7,618 bases of DNA from an uncultured Paracoccaceae bacterium (GCA_913054485.1 CAJXHQ010000136.1:1-7618), one strand, 5' to 3'. Counted from the stretch's first letter, positions 1 through 7,222 are shown. Notes: generated by a model not told the origin, from the sequence alone. Numbers and translations: made by a program.

Positions 1-266
1 CGTATTCTTCTTCCTGTCCATGGAGAGCTATCCTGTGAGAGTTTTGCTCTCCGGGCAAGCCGGGGCGGTTCAGTCCGCCACCACTCCCCCTGCTGATCCA
101 TGCCTTCTTTGAGAACTTCTGAGATCGCGGCATTCCGGTGTTTATACATCTCAGACAGTTGGGCCTGTTCTGCCGCGCAGCCACCAGCGGCATGCGCAGG
201 CGGTGCAATCAGCAACAGTGCCGGTGCAGTAGCTATTGCCGCAGCGAGGCCGGCCAGACGTGTCAC
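1..266 (-). CDS. Small secreted protein of unknown function, partial (C-terminus beyond left edge)
   Basis: Read from GTG at 266-264, the frame stays open for 88 codons to the window edge. Residues 1-26 form a clear Sec signal peptide: MTR, then a long Ala/Leu/Ile core (LAGLAAAIATAPALLLIA), then PPAHA with probable cleavage after AHA. The mature protein begins AGGCAAEQAQLSEMYKHRN and continues with a helical, charged stretch containing a WW pair (EGMDQQGEWWRTEP). The Cys lies four residues after the predicted cut but lacks a lipobox Leu at -3, so I favour an exported soluble protein over a lipoprotein. The GTG overlaps the TGA of the upstream gene (GTGA), and no Shine-Dalgarno sequence is visible before it, which points to translational coupling with the large secreted protein. 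I do not recognise the family. The signal peptide falling exactly at the overlap is the main reason to believe this start. Confidence 0.62.
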   Translation of the reverse strand, partial: MTRLAGLAAAIATAPALLLIAPPAHAAGGCAAEQAQLSEMYKHRNAAISEVLKEGMDQQGEWWRTEPPRLARRAKLSQDSSPWTGRRI

Positions 267-3200
267 AGGTCGGGCAGGGCTGAAACATCCGCTTTGGCTT
301 CGTCCTTGGCCTGGATCGCGTAACGGTATGCCGCGGCGTAATCAGGAAGGCTGATGAGCGCGTAATTCAGTATGGTACCGCCATCGGATTCGCGAATTTC
401 CGCAAGAACAACCGGCGCGCATTCGCGCCAGATTTCCGTATCGTATTTCTCTGTCGTGTGCTGGTTTTCCTGGCGCCCGCTGTAAACGGCTATTGTCGGC
501 GCGACCGACTTCACCGTGCTGCCGGCATCCTGCGGCGATCCTGTATCGCCGAAATCAAGGTGACGTGTCCTGAACCCCGAGCCGGCCAAGGACACGAAAC
601 AATTGCCCATGCGGAACGTGTTTGCCGGTGTCGTCTGGATATTCGATTTCGCGCCAGTTTTTTCGGTCCAGACGATTTGCCCGCTCTCCCGGCCTGAAAG
701 CGGCGGGCCGTATTTCTGCGACAGGTTGGCCTCGATCGCCTCAGGTGCGGTCACTTTTGCGATGTAAATGGATCTTGTGATGGCAATGACCTGGTCCGCG
801 CTGCCGGGACCTGTGAACAGAACAATCTGCTGGGTGCCGTCCGAGCTGATGTAGCTTTGAAACTCGGAAAACGGCGTATGAGCTGTTTCGTTGCCATCAG
901 CGTCACCCGTTCCGGTCCACCCGATGTCGATCTTGTCCCGGATGACATTCTCGGCCTCCGTGACCGTCATGCCAATCCGCAATCCGGCAATGTCAGGCCC
1001 ATCCGTGCTGCGGGGGATAGACGGTGCGCTGACGGGTCTTTCCTCAGCAGGTGGCTGTTCTGCAGCTGACTGTTCAACAGGCTGGGCCAACCGGAGGAGC
1101 AGATCGTCCTCGGCTGCATACAAAGGTTCGGTTTTGGCCTGAAAGACTTCAAGATTCAGGATTTCGGATTGCAGATACAGTGCCCCGCTGGAAATCCCTG
1201 CTTTTACGGGCGTGATCCGCGCCCGTACCGGGAACTGCAGGCTCCCGCCATGCTCAGCCATAAAGGCGCGGGCCTTTTCAGGCTCCATCGGCAATGCAAA
1301 CACCTTTTCATTGACCGCTGTGACCTTCACACCCCTTGGCATTGTCTCATGCAGCGAAGAGAGCACAGAGAGTGAAACTGACCGCACAGGGAAGCCCTGC
1401 AGGTCAAAATCGTAGTCAGCCCAGTTGATCGATCCTCCGACCCAGATCTCCCCGGCGTCAGCTGCCTTGCCCTCAGCGACCAGAGCGGTCGCCAGGTCCC
1501 GTTTTTCAAATGCGCCGAGACTGCGATCACCGTGCCAGCCGACAATGCCTTCCATAACAGAGAGCGGGTCCTGGTCCATGAGGCGGGCCCCGATGAGTAC
1601 CAGGGCGGCCGTGGGAACCACGCCGATTGTCGCGGTGGGGACGGGTGGAGCCTGCTCTTCCTGCCGGGGAACGGCCGCCAATAGCTCCTCTCTGGTATAG
1701 GACTTCAGAACCTCTCCCTTTGGGCCGACTGCTGTTGCTCCGACAACTCGGCCGGCCAAGGCGGGCTGTCCGGTGTCCGATTCCGCCTCGCTCAGCACCT
1801 CGATATCAAGCGAAATCCTGATTTCCGGTTTGTACTGGCTTATCTGCTTATAGCATTTTTCGACCATGAGCCGGGCCTGCTTGTCGGGAATGCCTTGTTG
1901 TTTCAAGGTCATCCGGTTCGTCTCGCAGTCCGGACGAATATACAGCGCTTCCGCATCTCTGGAGGAGAGTGCCAAGGGCGGGATCACAGGGTGGATATCG
2001 AGGAGGAGGCCGGTCTGGCGGCTTGCCCGAAGGATCTTGAGTGTTGGACCCAGGGTTTCTGTTGGAACTGCCCCTTCGGGCATGCGCGCGGTCACGCGCC
2101 GCGGCATCGCAAAGATATAGCCGTCACCGGCCGCTTCCGGTTTCTCCGGTCGCCCGGACTTGGCCGTCAATGGGATGTCGAGCGCCTTGAAGGGCCAGTT
2201 TGAAACATTCCGTCTCAGAACCCCGTCTTCATAGACCAAATTGCTAAGGGAAACAGTCGATTGGACCGAGACCCGGCTGGGGATGCCGGACAGAGCCTTC
2301 TGCACGCGCTCCGGGAAGGCGCCTGCAAGTTCCTTCGCCACAAATTGGGGAGCGCGCCCCAATATTTCGTCTTTCGAAAAGAACGGAGTGCCCAGATTCC
2401 CTGTGGTGTTCTGAAGGCGGTACTGATCGTTTTGTATCTGGGCTCTCAGAGCGTTTTCGAAAGTGGCCTGCGGCAAAAGTCCAGGCCCGAAGCGCGCCAG
2501 CAGCATCGCAATGCTCAGCTGTTCTTCAACCGCGGCAGCGGGCTGTGCAACGGAGGCAGGAGGGGGGGCGTCCAAGGGAAACTCATACAGGCGGTCGGAA
2601 AGCTGTGGGCCTGAAAATAGCGCCAGCCGTTGCGTCGTGACCGTCAAAGAAGGGCGTTCGGTGTTATGGTCCCAGCCCGGCTCGGAAATAGTCTGAAACG
2701 CGGCCAGATAGGCACGCCGTTTCGGATCGGTCAGCCGGGACAGAAGGGCCTCGGCTTGTCCCGCGGGCATTTCAAGCATCTGCGGAACGGCCAGTTGCAT
2801 CTCATAGCGCGCGGCAGAGGCCGGCTGCACAGTTCCATAAAAGCCGAAGCCACCGCGCAGGGTCGAAATCGGAAAACCGCCCCTGGCCGTGTCGTAGGCC
2901 CGAAGTTGAACTTCGATCACGTTCAGCAACCCGACGGGGGCTTTGGGGGCTGCGGCTTGCAGTTTTGGCACCATCTGGGACATGAAAGCCCGGTATGTTC
3001 CAGCCCGCTCGAACTCGTTTGATCCGGCCCAGCCGTCATAGGGAAGGTTGGGGCTGCAAGATCCCCGGCAGCCGGCAAAGTAGCGGTCCCGTTCGGCTCC
3101 CGCCATGTATCGCTGGGCAAATCGCAGTGCGATCTCGCTGCGCTCGAAAACTGCGGGCTTGGACCTGGCGATCATCAGGTCGAGAAAATAGGCGAGGTCG

Positions 3201-3955
3201 AAGCTCGGCTTTGAAAACACCTGACTGCCAATCCGCAGATCCGAAGATGCATCCAAACCGTGGATTATGGGAAAACCGGTCAGCAGCCTGCCAGAGTGCT
3301 GCGCCGGTGAAAGGCCGCGGAACGGGGGCGGTGGGACCTGGACAACCAGCGGCCCGCTTGCGCCCGCGGTCCTGTCTCCGGCTGTCCCTGCCGGCATCGG
3401 GCGTGCGGTCCAGCGGGATTGGCAATACTCTCCCAGTGCGGCTATGGCTTGGGATGAACCATCGAGTGGAACAACGATGGCTTTAGCTGCGCCTTGCGGC
3501 TTGAGAGACAGCGTCGTCCCAGTGCTGATTTGGTCAAACACCGCACTGGCCATCGGCAGCAGCGCGGCAAAGGACTTTTCAGGTTGCAGATACATCATCC
3601 GCGATGTGCCGCCTATCGCCTTACCGTCGATTTCAATTGCAACGTCAACGACCTGTCCGGCCTTTGCCGCGCCCGGAAACACAGAGCCCGGAAGCAGGAA
3701 GGTGAAATGGTTCGCGGGCACATCAAACAAGGACACACCCGATCGGTCGCCGGGGTATTGCCCGGCCGGGGCACCCGCCCTGGAACACCTTAGGGCCACA
3801 GTTGATCCGGATGCTTTCGCGCGCGCATGTCCAAACCAGCCGAGACCGTCATCCGAAAACTGCCAGGTGGCCTGCGCAGATGCGCTCACGGGCGTGAACA
3901 GCTGAAACAGGGCGAGCGAAGCTGAGAAAGCAAAGGATGGCGCTTTGAATTTCAT
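263..3955 (-). CDS. Large secreted multidomain protein of unknown function (1230 aa)
   Basis: The frame can be opened at a GTG at 4006, but I choose ATG 3955: GGAGGT sits five bases upstream and a signal peptide starts there (MKFKAPSFAFSASLALFQLF, then TPVSASAQA, cleavage near residue 29). Residues about 29-190 look like a beta-rich domain ending in IPLDGSS-like VVPLDGSSQAIAAL and EYCQSRW, reminiscent of IalB-like periplasmic modules (inference). A PPPPF linker lies near 208. The centre (about 230-760) is mixed and helical. A WVGGSINWADYDFDLQGFPV stretch near 839 resembles a beta module. A Pro/Glu/Ala linker (about 955-985) leads to a C-terminal domain that starts DIAGLRIGMTVTEAENVIR near 988 and includes QKYGPPLSGR. 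That opening resembles the IxGLRxGMT domains of many alphaproteobacterial exported proteins and is loosely BamE/SmpA-like. The mature part has eight Cys (57, 178, 296, 300, 677, 701, 1119, 1179), an even number suiting disulfides. There is no membrane segment after the signal and no catalytic motif I recognise. It probably acts in the periplasm or is exported. Confidence 0.85.
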   Translation of the reverse strand: MKFKAPSFAFSASLALFQLFTPVSASAQATWQFSDDGLGWFGHARAKASGSTVALRCSRAGAPAGQYPGDRSGVSLFDVPANHFTFLLPGSVFPGAAKAGQVVDVAIEIDGKAIGGTSRMMYLQPEKSFAALLPMASAVFDQISTGTTLSLKPQGAAKAIVVPLDGSSQAIAALGEYCQSRWTARPMPAGTAGDRTAGASGPLVVQVPPPPFRGLSPAQHSGRLLTGFPIIHGLDASSDLRIGSQVFSKPSFDLAYFLDLMIARSKPAVFERSEIALRFAQRYMAGAERDRYFAGCRGSCSPNLPYDGWAGSNEFERAGTYRAFMSQMVPKLQAAAPKAPVGLLNVIEVQLRAYDTARGGFPISTLRGGFGFYGTVQPASAARYEMQLAVPQMLEMPAGQAEALLSRLTDPKRRAYLAAFQTISEPGWDHNTERPSLTVTTQRLALFSGPQLSDRLYEFPLDAPPPASVAQPAAAVEEQLSIAMLLARFGPGLLPQATFENALRAQIQNDQYRLQNTTGNLGTPFFSKDEILGRAPQFVAKELAGAFPERVQKALSGIPSRVSVQSTVSLSNLVYEDGVLRRNVSNWPFKALDIPLTAKSGRPEKPEAAGDGYIFAMPRRVTARMPEGAVPTETLGPTLKILRASRQTGLLLDIHPVIPPLALSSRDAEALYIRPDCETNRMTLKQQGIPDKQARLMVEKCYKQISQYKPEIRISLDIEVLSEAESDTGQPALAGRVVGATAVGPKGEVLKSYTREELLAAVPRQEEQAPPVPTATIGVVPTAALVLIGARLMDQDPLSVMEGIVGWHGDRSLGAFEKRDLATALVAEGKAADAGEIWVGGSINWADYDFDLQGFPVRSVSLSVLSSLHETMPRGVKVTAVNEKVFALPMEPEKARAFMAEHGGSLQFPVRARITPVKAGISSGALYLQSEILNLEVFQAKTEPLYAAEDDLLLRLAQPVEQSAAEQPPAEERPVSAPSIPRSTDGPDIAGLRIGMTVTEAENVIRDKIDIGWTGTGDADGNETAHTPFSEFQSYISSDGTQQIVLFTGPGSADQVIAITRSIYIAKVTAPEAIEANLSQKYGPPLSGRESGQIVWTEKTGAKSNIQTTPANTFRMGNCFVSLAGSGFRTRHLDFGDTGSPQDAGSTVKSVAPTIAVYSGRQENQHTTEKYDTEIWRECAPVVLAEIRESDGGTILNYALISLPDYAAAYRYAIQAKDEAKADVSALPDL

Positions 3956-3960
3956 CTCTG

Positions 3961-3966
3961 ACCTCC
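3961..3966 (-). promoter_or_regulatory. Strong ribosome binding site GGAGGT of the large secreted protein
   Basis: On the minus strand GGAGGT is followed by CAGAG and then ATG at 3955, a near-ideal anti-16S match and spacing. It settles the start at 3955, because the alternative GTG at 4006 has no such site. Confidence 0.75.
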
Positions 3967-3985
3967 AGCCAAGAACTGCTTGAAT

Positions 3986-4009
3986 TAGGCGACATAATCC
4001 AGTCACCTA
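3986..4009. promoter_or_regulatory. 24-bp inverted repeat over the candidate -10, possible operator
   Basis: TAGGCGAC at 3986-3993 and GTCACCTA at 4002-4009 are inverted copies matching at 7 of 8 positions, with an 8-base spacer ATAATCCA that contains the candidate -10 box. A dyad of this size centred on a -10 is typical of a repressor site. The binding protein is unknown. Confidence 0.35.
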
Positions 4010-4022
4010 GCGCTGCAGGCAA
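3994..4022 (-). promoter_or_regulatory. Candidate sigma70-type promoter for the secreted-protein unit
   Basis: On the minus strand TTGCCT (4022-4017, 4/6 match to TTGACA) and GATTAT (3999-3994, 4/6 match to TATAAT) are separated by 17 bases. Transcription would begin near 3987, giving a leader of about 32 bases that carries the GGAGGT site. It lies 39 or more bases upstream of the ATG and would be inside the coding frame if the GTG at 4006 were the start, which is another reason to prefer ATG 3955. Found by eye only. Confidence 0.35.
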
Positions 4023-4360
4023 AAAATCAATTCATCCGGTCCCGAGGCCCCGCCGGGAGAACGGTCACATATCCATGCTGCCTTTGACCGTAGGGGGTTG
4101 CCCGTGGAAATGAAGGGTCGCCTTCCGCCATCCTTGGCCCGCATTTCCCGCCCGCTGCGCAAAGAAATCGAGGGCCGGACAGTTGCTCGACGATGCAGCG
4201 GTACCACAAGCGTCTCTATTCTGCTCACTTGGGCATCGCCTGAGGCCAGGCAGTTCAATACCCGTGAAGGATTGGTCATGTGATGCTGCGCCATATGGCG
4301 GGAACTGGCCGTCAGGGCTCGATCCCGGCGGATCATAGGCCGTGCAGGGTGGGGAAGGAC
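4010..4360. other. Intergenic stretch between rsgA and the secreted-protein gene with no convincing gene
   Basis: After the rsgA stop there is no clear hairpin followed by a T-run. The only notable structure is the short dyad GATCCCGGCGGATC at 4321-4334. A 109-codon minus-strand frame (4336-4007) opens 24 bases after rsgA. It has no ribosome site, no recognisable domain, and an Arg/Ser-rich composition typical of frames read by chance in GC-rich DNA. It may be a decayed gene or conserved non-coding DNA. I do not call it as a gene. Confidence 0.4.
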
Positions 4361-5419
4361 TCAGCGTCGCTTACTGCGCGTGCCGCGGGGCTTGTTCCCG
4401 CGAGCCCTGGTTTCCGGACGGGCGTTGCTATGGTTTTCCTCGATCAGCTTGCGCCAGCGGCCAAGTCGAACCGGGTCGATCAACCCGGCGGCAACCGCGG
4501 CCTGAACCTCACAGCCTGGCTCGTGCGCGTGGGTGCAATCGCGAAAGCGGCATTTGGGGGCCAGCTCAGTGATCTCGGAAAACAGCATGTCCAGACCGGC
4601 CTGGACATCGCTGAGATGCAGGTTGCGCATTCCCGGCGTGTCAATTGCCCAGCCACCGCCTTCGATAGCGTGCAGAGAACGCGTCGTCGTTGTGTGGCGC
4701 CCCTTGGCATCATCTTCCCGGATGCCGCCAGTAGGCTGTGCCTCCTCAGCTGGCTTGGCAGCAAGAGTGTTCAGCAGAGTTGACTTCCCCACCCCGGAGG
4801 ATCCGACCAGAGCAATCGTCTGCCCGGATCCGCACCACGGCGCCAAAGCCGTCACCGCATCGCCGGTTTTTGCGTTCACGGCCACGACGGCCAATGCGCG
4901 CTGAAGGTCCTCTGCCTGCTGCCGGTAGGGATCTGCACCGGCTGCCTGATCGGCTTTTGTCAGGACAATCACCGGGGTCACGCGAGCCTCATTTGCAAGG
5001 GCGAGGTAGCGCTCCAGCCGGGCTTGATTGAAGTCGTCATTGCAAGAGGTAACGATGAACAGCGTGTCGACGTTTGCGGCAATCAGTTGCGGTGTCCGGG
5101 CGCCCTCGGTCTGGCGCTGCAACAGGGCACGTCTTTCCAGACGGCGCAGGACGGTGTCGGTCAGGGGATCCGCCAGGATCCAGTCCCCCACGGCGAAATC
5201 TGCGGTAGTCGCCTGAGCAGGCAGGTTCAGCTTCACCGGGCCGTTTGCAGATATGGCTGTCATGCGGGACCGGTGGACGGTTGCAATGCGCATCCGGGCA
5301 AGGCCCGTCTCGTCAGGACCCAGCTGATTGCCAAAGAACTGAGACCAGCCGAGATCGTCCAAAGACGGGGGCAATTGATCAGATGAATGTATCACGGTGA
5401 CCGTGCATGGCCATGGCAT
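4361..5419 (-). CDS. rsgA: Ribosome small-subunit biogenesis GTPase RsgA (352 aa)
   Basis: RsgA is a circularly permuted GTPase that binds the 30S subunit late in assembly and hydrolyses GTP to release and check it. Numbered from ATG 5419, an OB-fold-like N-terminal part covers about residues 35-95, followed by the permuted G domain in the order G4-G1-G3: VLTKAD (152-157), GSSGVGKS P-loop (206-213), the GRHTTTT switch (240-246) and DTPG (260-263). The C-terminal zinc site reads C290-x4-C295-x-H297-x5-C303 (CRFRDCTHAHEPGC). A highly basic tail (RARGNKPRGTRSKRR) probably contacts rRNA. The length is normal for the family. The start is uncertain: the frame also opens at TTG 5446, with nine extra residues (MAGRACFSL), and neither start has a well-spaced ribosome site (GGAAGG lies 15 bases before the ATG). 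I prefer the ATG, because homologues typically begin shortly before the 'LGWSQFF' segment. Confidence 0.93.
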   Translation of the reverse strand: MPWPCTVTVIHSSDQLPPSLDDLGWSQFFGNQLGPDETGLARMRIATVHRSRMTAISANGPVKLNLPAQATTADFAVGDWILADPLTDTVLRRLERRALLQRQTEGARTPQLIAANVDTLFIVTSCNDDFNQARLERYLALANEARVTPVIVLTKADQAAGADPYRQQAEDLQRALAVVAVNAKTGDAVTALAPWCGSGQTIALVGSSGVGKSTLLNTLAAKPAEEAQPTGGIREDDAKGRHTTTTRSLHAIEGGGWAIDTPGMRNLHLSDVQAGLDMLFSEITELAPKCRFRDCTHAHEPGCEVQAAVAAGLIDPVRLGRWRKLIEENHSNARPETRARGNKPRGTRSKRR

Positions 5420-5444
5420 CAGGGAAAAGCAAGCCCTTCCAGCC

Positions 5445-5472
5445 AAATTTTCTGCCGGCAGGCAACAATCAA
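5445..5472 (-). promoter_or_regulatory. Weak candidate promoter upstream of rsgA
   Basis: On the minus strand TTGATT (5472-5467) is followed after 16 bases by AAATTT (5450-5445). The spacer holds the perfect 10-bp palindrome CTGCCGGCAG (5452-5461). Transcription would start just downstream, leaving a short leader before ATG 5419 and excluding the TTG start. The -10 match is poor. Confidence 0.2.
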
Positions 5473-5524
5473 ATGACCGGCCACTGAACTTTCATCCTGC
5501 CGTGACCGGAGGCCGGTTGCTGAT

Positions 5525-5930
5525 TGCCGCGCTTGGCGCAGGTTGAGCAATTTATCCCGCATCTCCTTGAAATTTTTTACGAAACAGCTCTGCATTGGCT
5601 TGCCGGATGCCGTGGAGTGCCCCCGATGCAGCTTTTGGCACACCACCGCAGGGCGACGTCCGGGATCAGTACCTCCCCGCTGCCAGTAATGATCATCCCC
5701 GGCTGCCCGCGGCGCTCGATCAGAGCCGTCAGTTCACATGCCACACGGCGTCCCGAAATTGGCGTGTCTGGGATCGCTGCGAGGCGTTCCCGGGTGACAT
5801 CATCGACAACTCTGAGCAGGCGGAAGCGCTGGCCAGGGGCGAACTGCCCGAAAACGAAATCCAGCGGCCAACGCGCATTGGGCCGCACCTTTCCGCTTGC
5901 GCACGCTCAGCTTCGCGTCGTCGTCCGCCC
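5525..5930 (-). pseudogene. IS3-family transposase (orfB, DDE integrase domain) remnant, frameshifted
   Basis: Three minus-strand pieces line up with the catalytic protein of IS3-family elements. The first is AKLSVRKRKG at about 5916-5887, the end of the N-terminal region. The second, in another frame, is PNARWPLDFVFGQFAPGQRF at 5882-5823, continuing LLRVVDDVTRERLAAIPDT and ISGRRVACELTALIERRGQ to about 5640. The third, after a further shift, is ASGKPMQSCFVKNF then KEMRDKLLN at about 5610-5542. About 15 codons appear to be missing at the first junction, and most of the C-terminus (the YNxxRPHSSLG region) is gone. Of the DDE triad, the first Asp (LDF, 5861-5859) remains, the second is Gly (ITGSGE, 5684-5682, where SDNG is usual), and the Glu of VESF is Lys (VKNF, 5577-5575). 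The orfA helix-turn-helix gene and terminal repeats are not seen. It is a dead fragment. Confidence 0.85.
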
Positions 5931-6011
5931 TAAAGTTAGGCCAGGCTTTCATCGGCAGCGAAGGAAAATCCCGCAGCAGGACAATGTTCATTTAGGGTGA
6001 GTATTATAGCA

Positions 6012-6128
6012 ACCAAGCAGGGTCTCTTGTTGTCTCATCTGAGCGTAGCTGACAAGAACCTGCCTCGCTGCTTCTGCCCCGCGAACCTGAAAAACACTCT
6101 CCACCAGATCAATCCCCAACGTGACATC
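6012..6128 (-). pseudogene. Short N-terminal remnant of an IS110-family-like transposase
   Basis: Minus-strand residues DVTLGIDLVESVFQVRG, then AEAARQVLVSYAQMRQQETL, resemble the N-terminus of IS110/IS1111-type transposases, which typically begin with a (T)(V/I)GIDLAKxVFQVHG segment followed by a basic RRxxx stretch. The Asp of GID corresponds to the first catalytic acidic residue of the RuvC-like DEDD domain. The frame stops shortly after (at 5988-5990), so nearly the whole protein is missing, and the IS3 remnant begins within about 60-100 bases. The assignment rests on one motif read by eye and is moderately secure. Confidence 0.55.
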
Positions 6129-6281
6129 CCCGACATGAACATTCTTCTTTTTGGAACGCTGTACTCCCATCTTGGCAAATCGATGCCGCCGGGGAACGGC
6201 CGGTTCATCAAAGCCCGCCCGCGACCCCAATTGTCTGGCACGTATGCATGCCAAATCGGATTTTAGATACTCTTATTAGCG
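6129..6281. other. Non-coding stretch between the IS110-like scrap and lysR
   Basis: The frame of the IS110-like fragment runs open upstream to about 6254 (GFDEPAVPRRHRFAKMGVQR and similar), but this part matches nothing I recognise. It is more likely element upstream DNA or decayed sequence than part of the protein. No terminal repeat or target duplication is evident. Confidence 0.35.
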
Positions 6282-6296
6282 CCATAGGCAGTATGG
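6282..6296 (-). other. Small hairpin just after the lysR stop
   Basis: CCATA and TATGG pair perfectly across a 5-base loop, directly adjoining the lysR stop codon at 6297. No T-run follows, so it is at best a weak RNA 3'-end structure rather than a standard terminator. Confidence 0.2.
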
Positions 6297-7214
6297 TCAG
6301 GCAGATCCGGGCTGCGGAACCAGCGACTGCATCAGTTTCAGGAAATGTTCAGCGGCCGCATTTTTGGCGCTGCGGCGGGTCACAACATAGAAGTCATCAA
6401 AGAAACTGGCATCCTCGCAGTTGATTGCACGCAGCTTCCCTGAGGCGACATGAGCGTCGGCAAAATGGTCTGGCAAATATCCGATATACTGACCCGATGA
6501 GATCAATATAGCTGCGCTCTCCATGAATGAAATCGAGGCCTGGAGGTTCAGATCCTGCCCGTGGATCTGGGAACGTCTCTCATAACTTCGGGCGGCATAG
6601 GGATATCGCGACACCATTTCATGGGTGATCAGACTGTCATCCAGCTCAAAGAGCGCATGGTTGCGGCCGCAATAGAGCTGCTGAAGTTCACGAAACAGAA
6701 ATTGGGCTTCGGCCGCCTTCGGGAACTTCTGAAACGGCGTCAGGATGACGTGGAAGCGGCCCATTATCAGGCCGCGAAGCAGTTCTTGCGGGGACGCAAT
6801 CTGGACATTCAGCTGCGCGTTGGGTGCGGTTTTGGCAAATTCGCCCACGACGTCAGATAAAGGGAATTCCTCATTGGTATAAAGCCCGTCAACAGCGCCG
6901 AATTCAACAACCCCCGTGATCGCCCCTTTGGCGGCACCCACGGCGCTGCGGAAGGTTTCGATCGAGCCAAAAAGATCCAGCATGGCTTCGTGAACCTTGC
7001 GGCCGCGTTCGGTCAGAAGGAACCCGCCGCGCCCCCGGTGGCACAGTTTGACCCCCAGGCGGTCTTCAAGCGCTGTCATGTGGTTTGAGATGGTAGAGGG
7101 CGTCAGCCCAAGGACTTCCTGAGCCGCAGAAAACCCTCCGTAGCGCACGACGGTTTGAAAGACGCGCAGCAGCCGCAAGTCCACATCGTGCAGATTTCCA
7201 ACGGAATTTTTCAT
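6297..7214 (-). CDS. LysR-family transcriptional regulator (305 aa)
   Basis: A one-domain-plus-sensor regulator of normal LysR length. Residues about 10-72 form the winged helix-turn-helix: VDLRLLRVFQTVVRYGGFSA, AQEVLGLTPSTISNHMTALE, then DRLGVKLCHR and FLLTERGRKVHEA. A linker helix follows, and from about residue 95 the periplasmic-binding-protein-like effector domain (GVVEFGAVDGLYTNEEFPLS ... MGRFHVILTPF ... GKLRAINCED). The effector cannot be predicted. The gene is divergent from the dehydrogenase at 7414, the usual layout for a LysR protein controlling its neighbour and itself. ATG 7214 has no Shine-Dalgarno sequence (CTCCAACTA precedes it); a -10-like TATAAC lies only 8 bases upstream, so initiation may be leaderless. 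The GTG at residue 11 (7184), preceded by GGAAAT, is a fallback start but would trim the first few residues of the DNA-binding domain. Confidence 0.93.
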   Translation of the reverse strand: MKNSVGNLHDVDLRLLRVFQTVVRYGGFSAAQEVLGLTPSTISNHMTALEDRLGVKLCHRGRGGFLLTERGRKVHEAMLDLFGSIETFRSAVGAAKGAITGVVEFGAVDGLYTNEEFPLSDVVGEFAKTAPNAQLNVQIASPQELLRGLIMGRFHVILTPFQKFPKAAEAQFLFRELQQLYCGRNHALFELDDSLITHEMVSRYPYAARSYERRSQIHGQDLNLQASISFMESAAILISSGQYIGYLPDHFADAHVASGKLRAINCEDASFFDDFYVVTRRSAKNAAAEHFLKLMQSLVPQPGSA

Positions 7215-7222
7215 TAGTTGGA

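Noticed and set aside
2995..3905. Long plus-strand open frames (for example 163 and 212 codons) and a 129-codon minus-strand frame inside the large secreted gene
   Set aside because: They overlap a 1230-residue frame with signal peptide, ribosome site and domain structure. Their Arg/Pro/Ser/Cys-rich composition is that of shadow frames in GC-rich DNA.
3956..4006. 17-residue N-terminal extension of the large secreted protein from GTG 4006
   Set aside because: No ribosome site, it would displace the signal peptide from the N-terminus, and it covers the candidate -10 box.
4321..4334. Dyad GATCCCGGCGGATC as an rsgA terminator
   Set aside because: The stem is only 5 bp and no T-run follows on the minus strand.
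4280..4783. 167-codon plus-strand frame antisense to rsgA
   Set aside because: It lies opposite the conserved zinc site and G domain of rsgA, and no domain is seen in its translation.
5166..5181. GGATCC-GCCA-GGATCC inverted repeat
   Set aside because: It lies inside the rsgA coding sequence and is explained by codon content; no regulatory role is suggested.
5524..6000. 158-codon plus-strand frame
   Set aside because: It is the complement of the IS3 transposase remnant, whose minus-strand translation carries the recognisable motifs.
5997..6266. 89-codon plus-strand frame opposite the IS110-like scrap
   Set aside because: No recognisable domain, and the minus strand carries the GIDL...VFQV motif.
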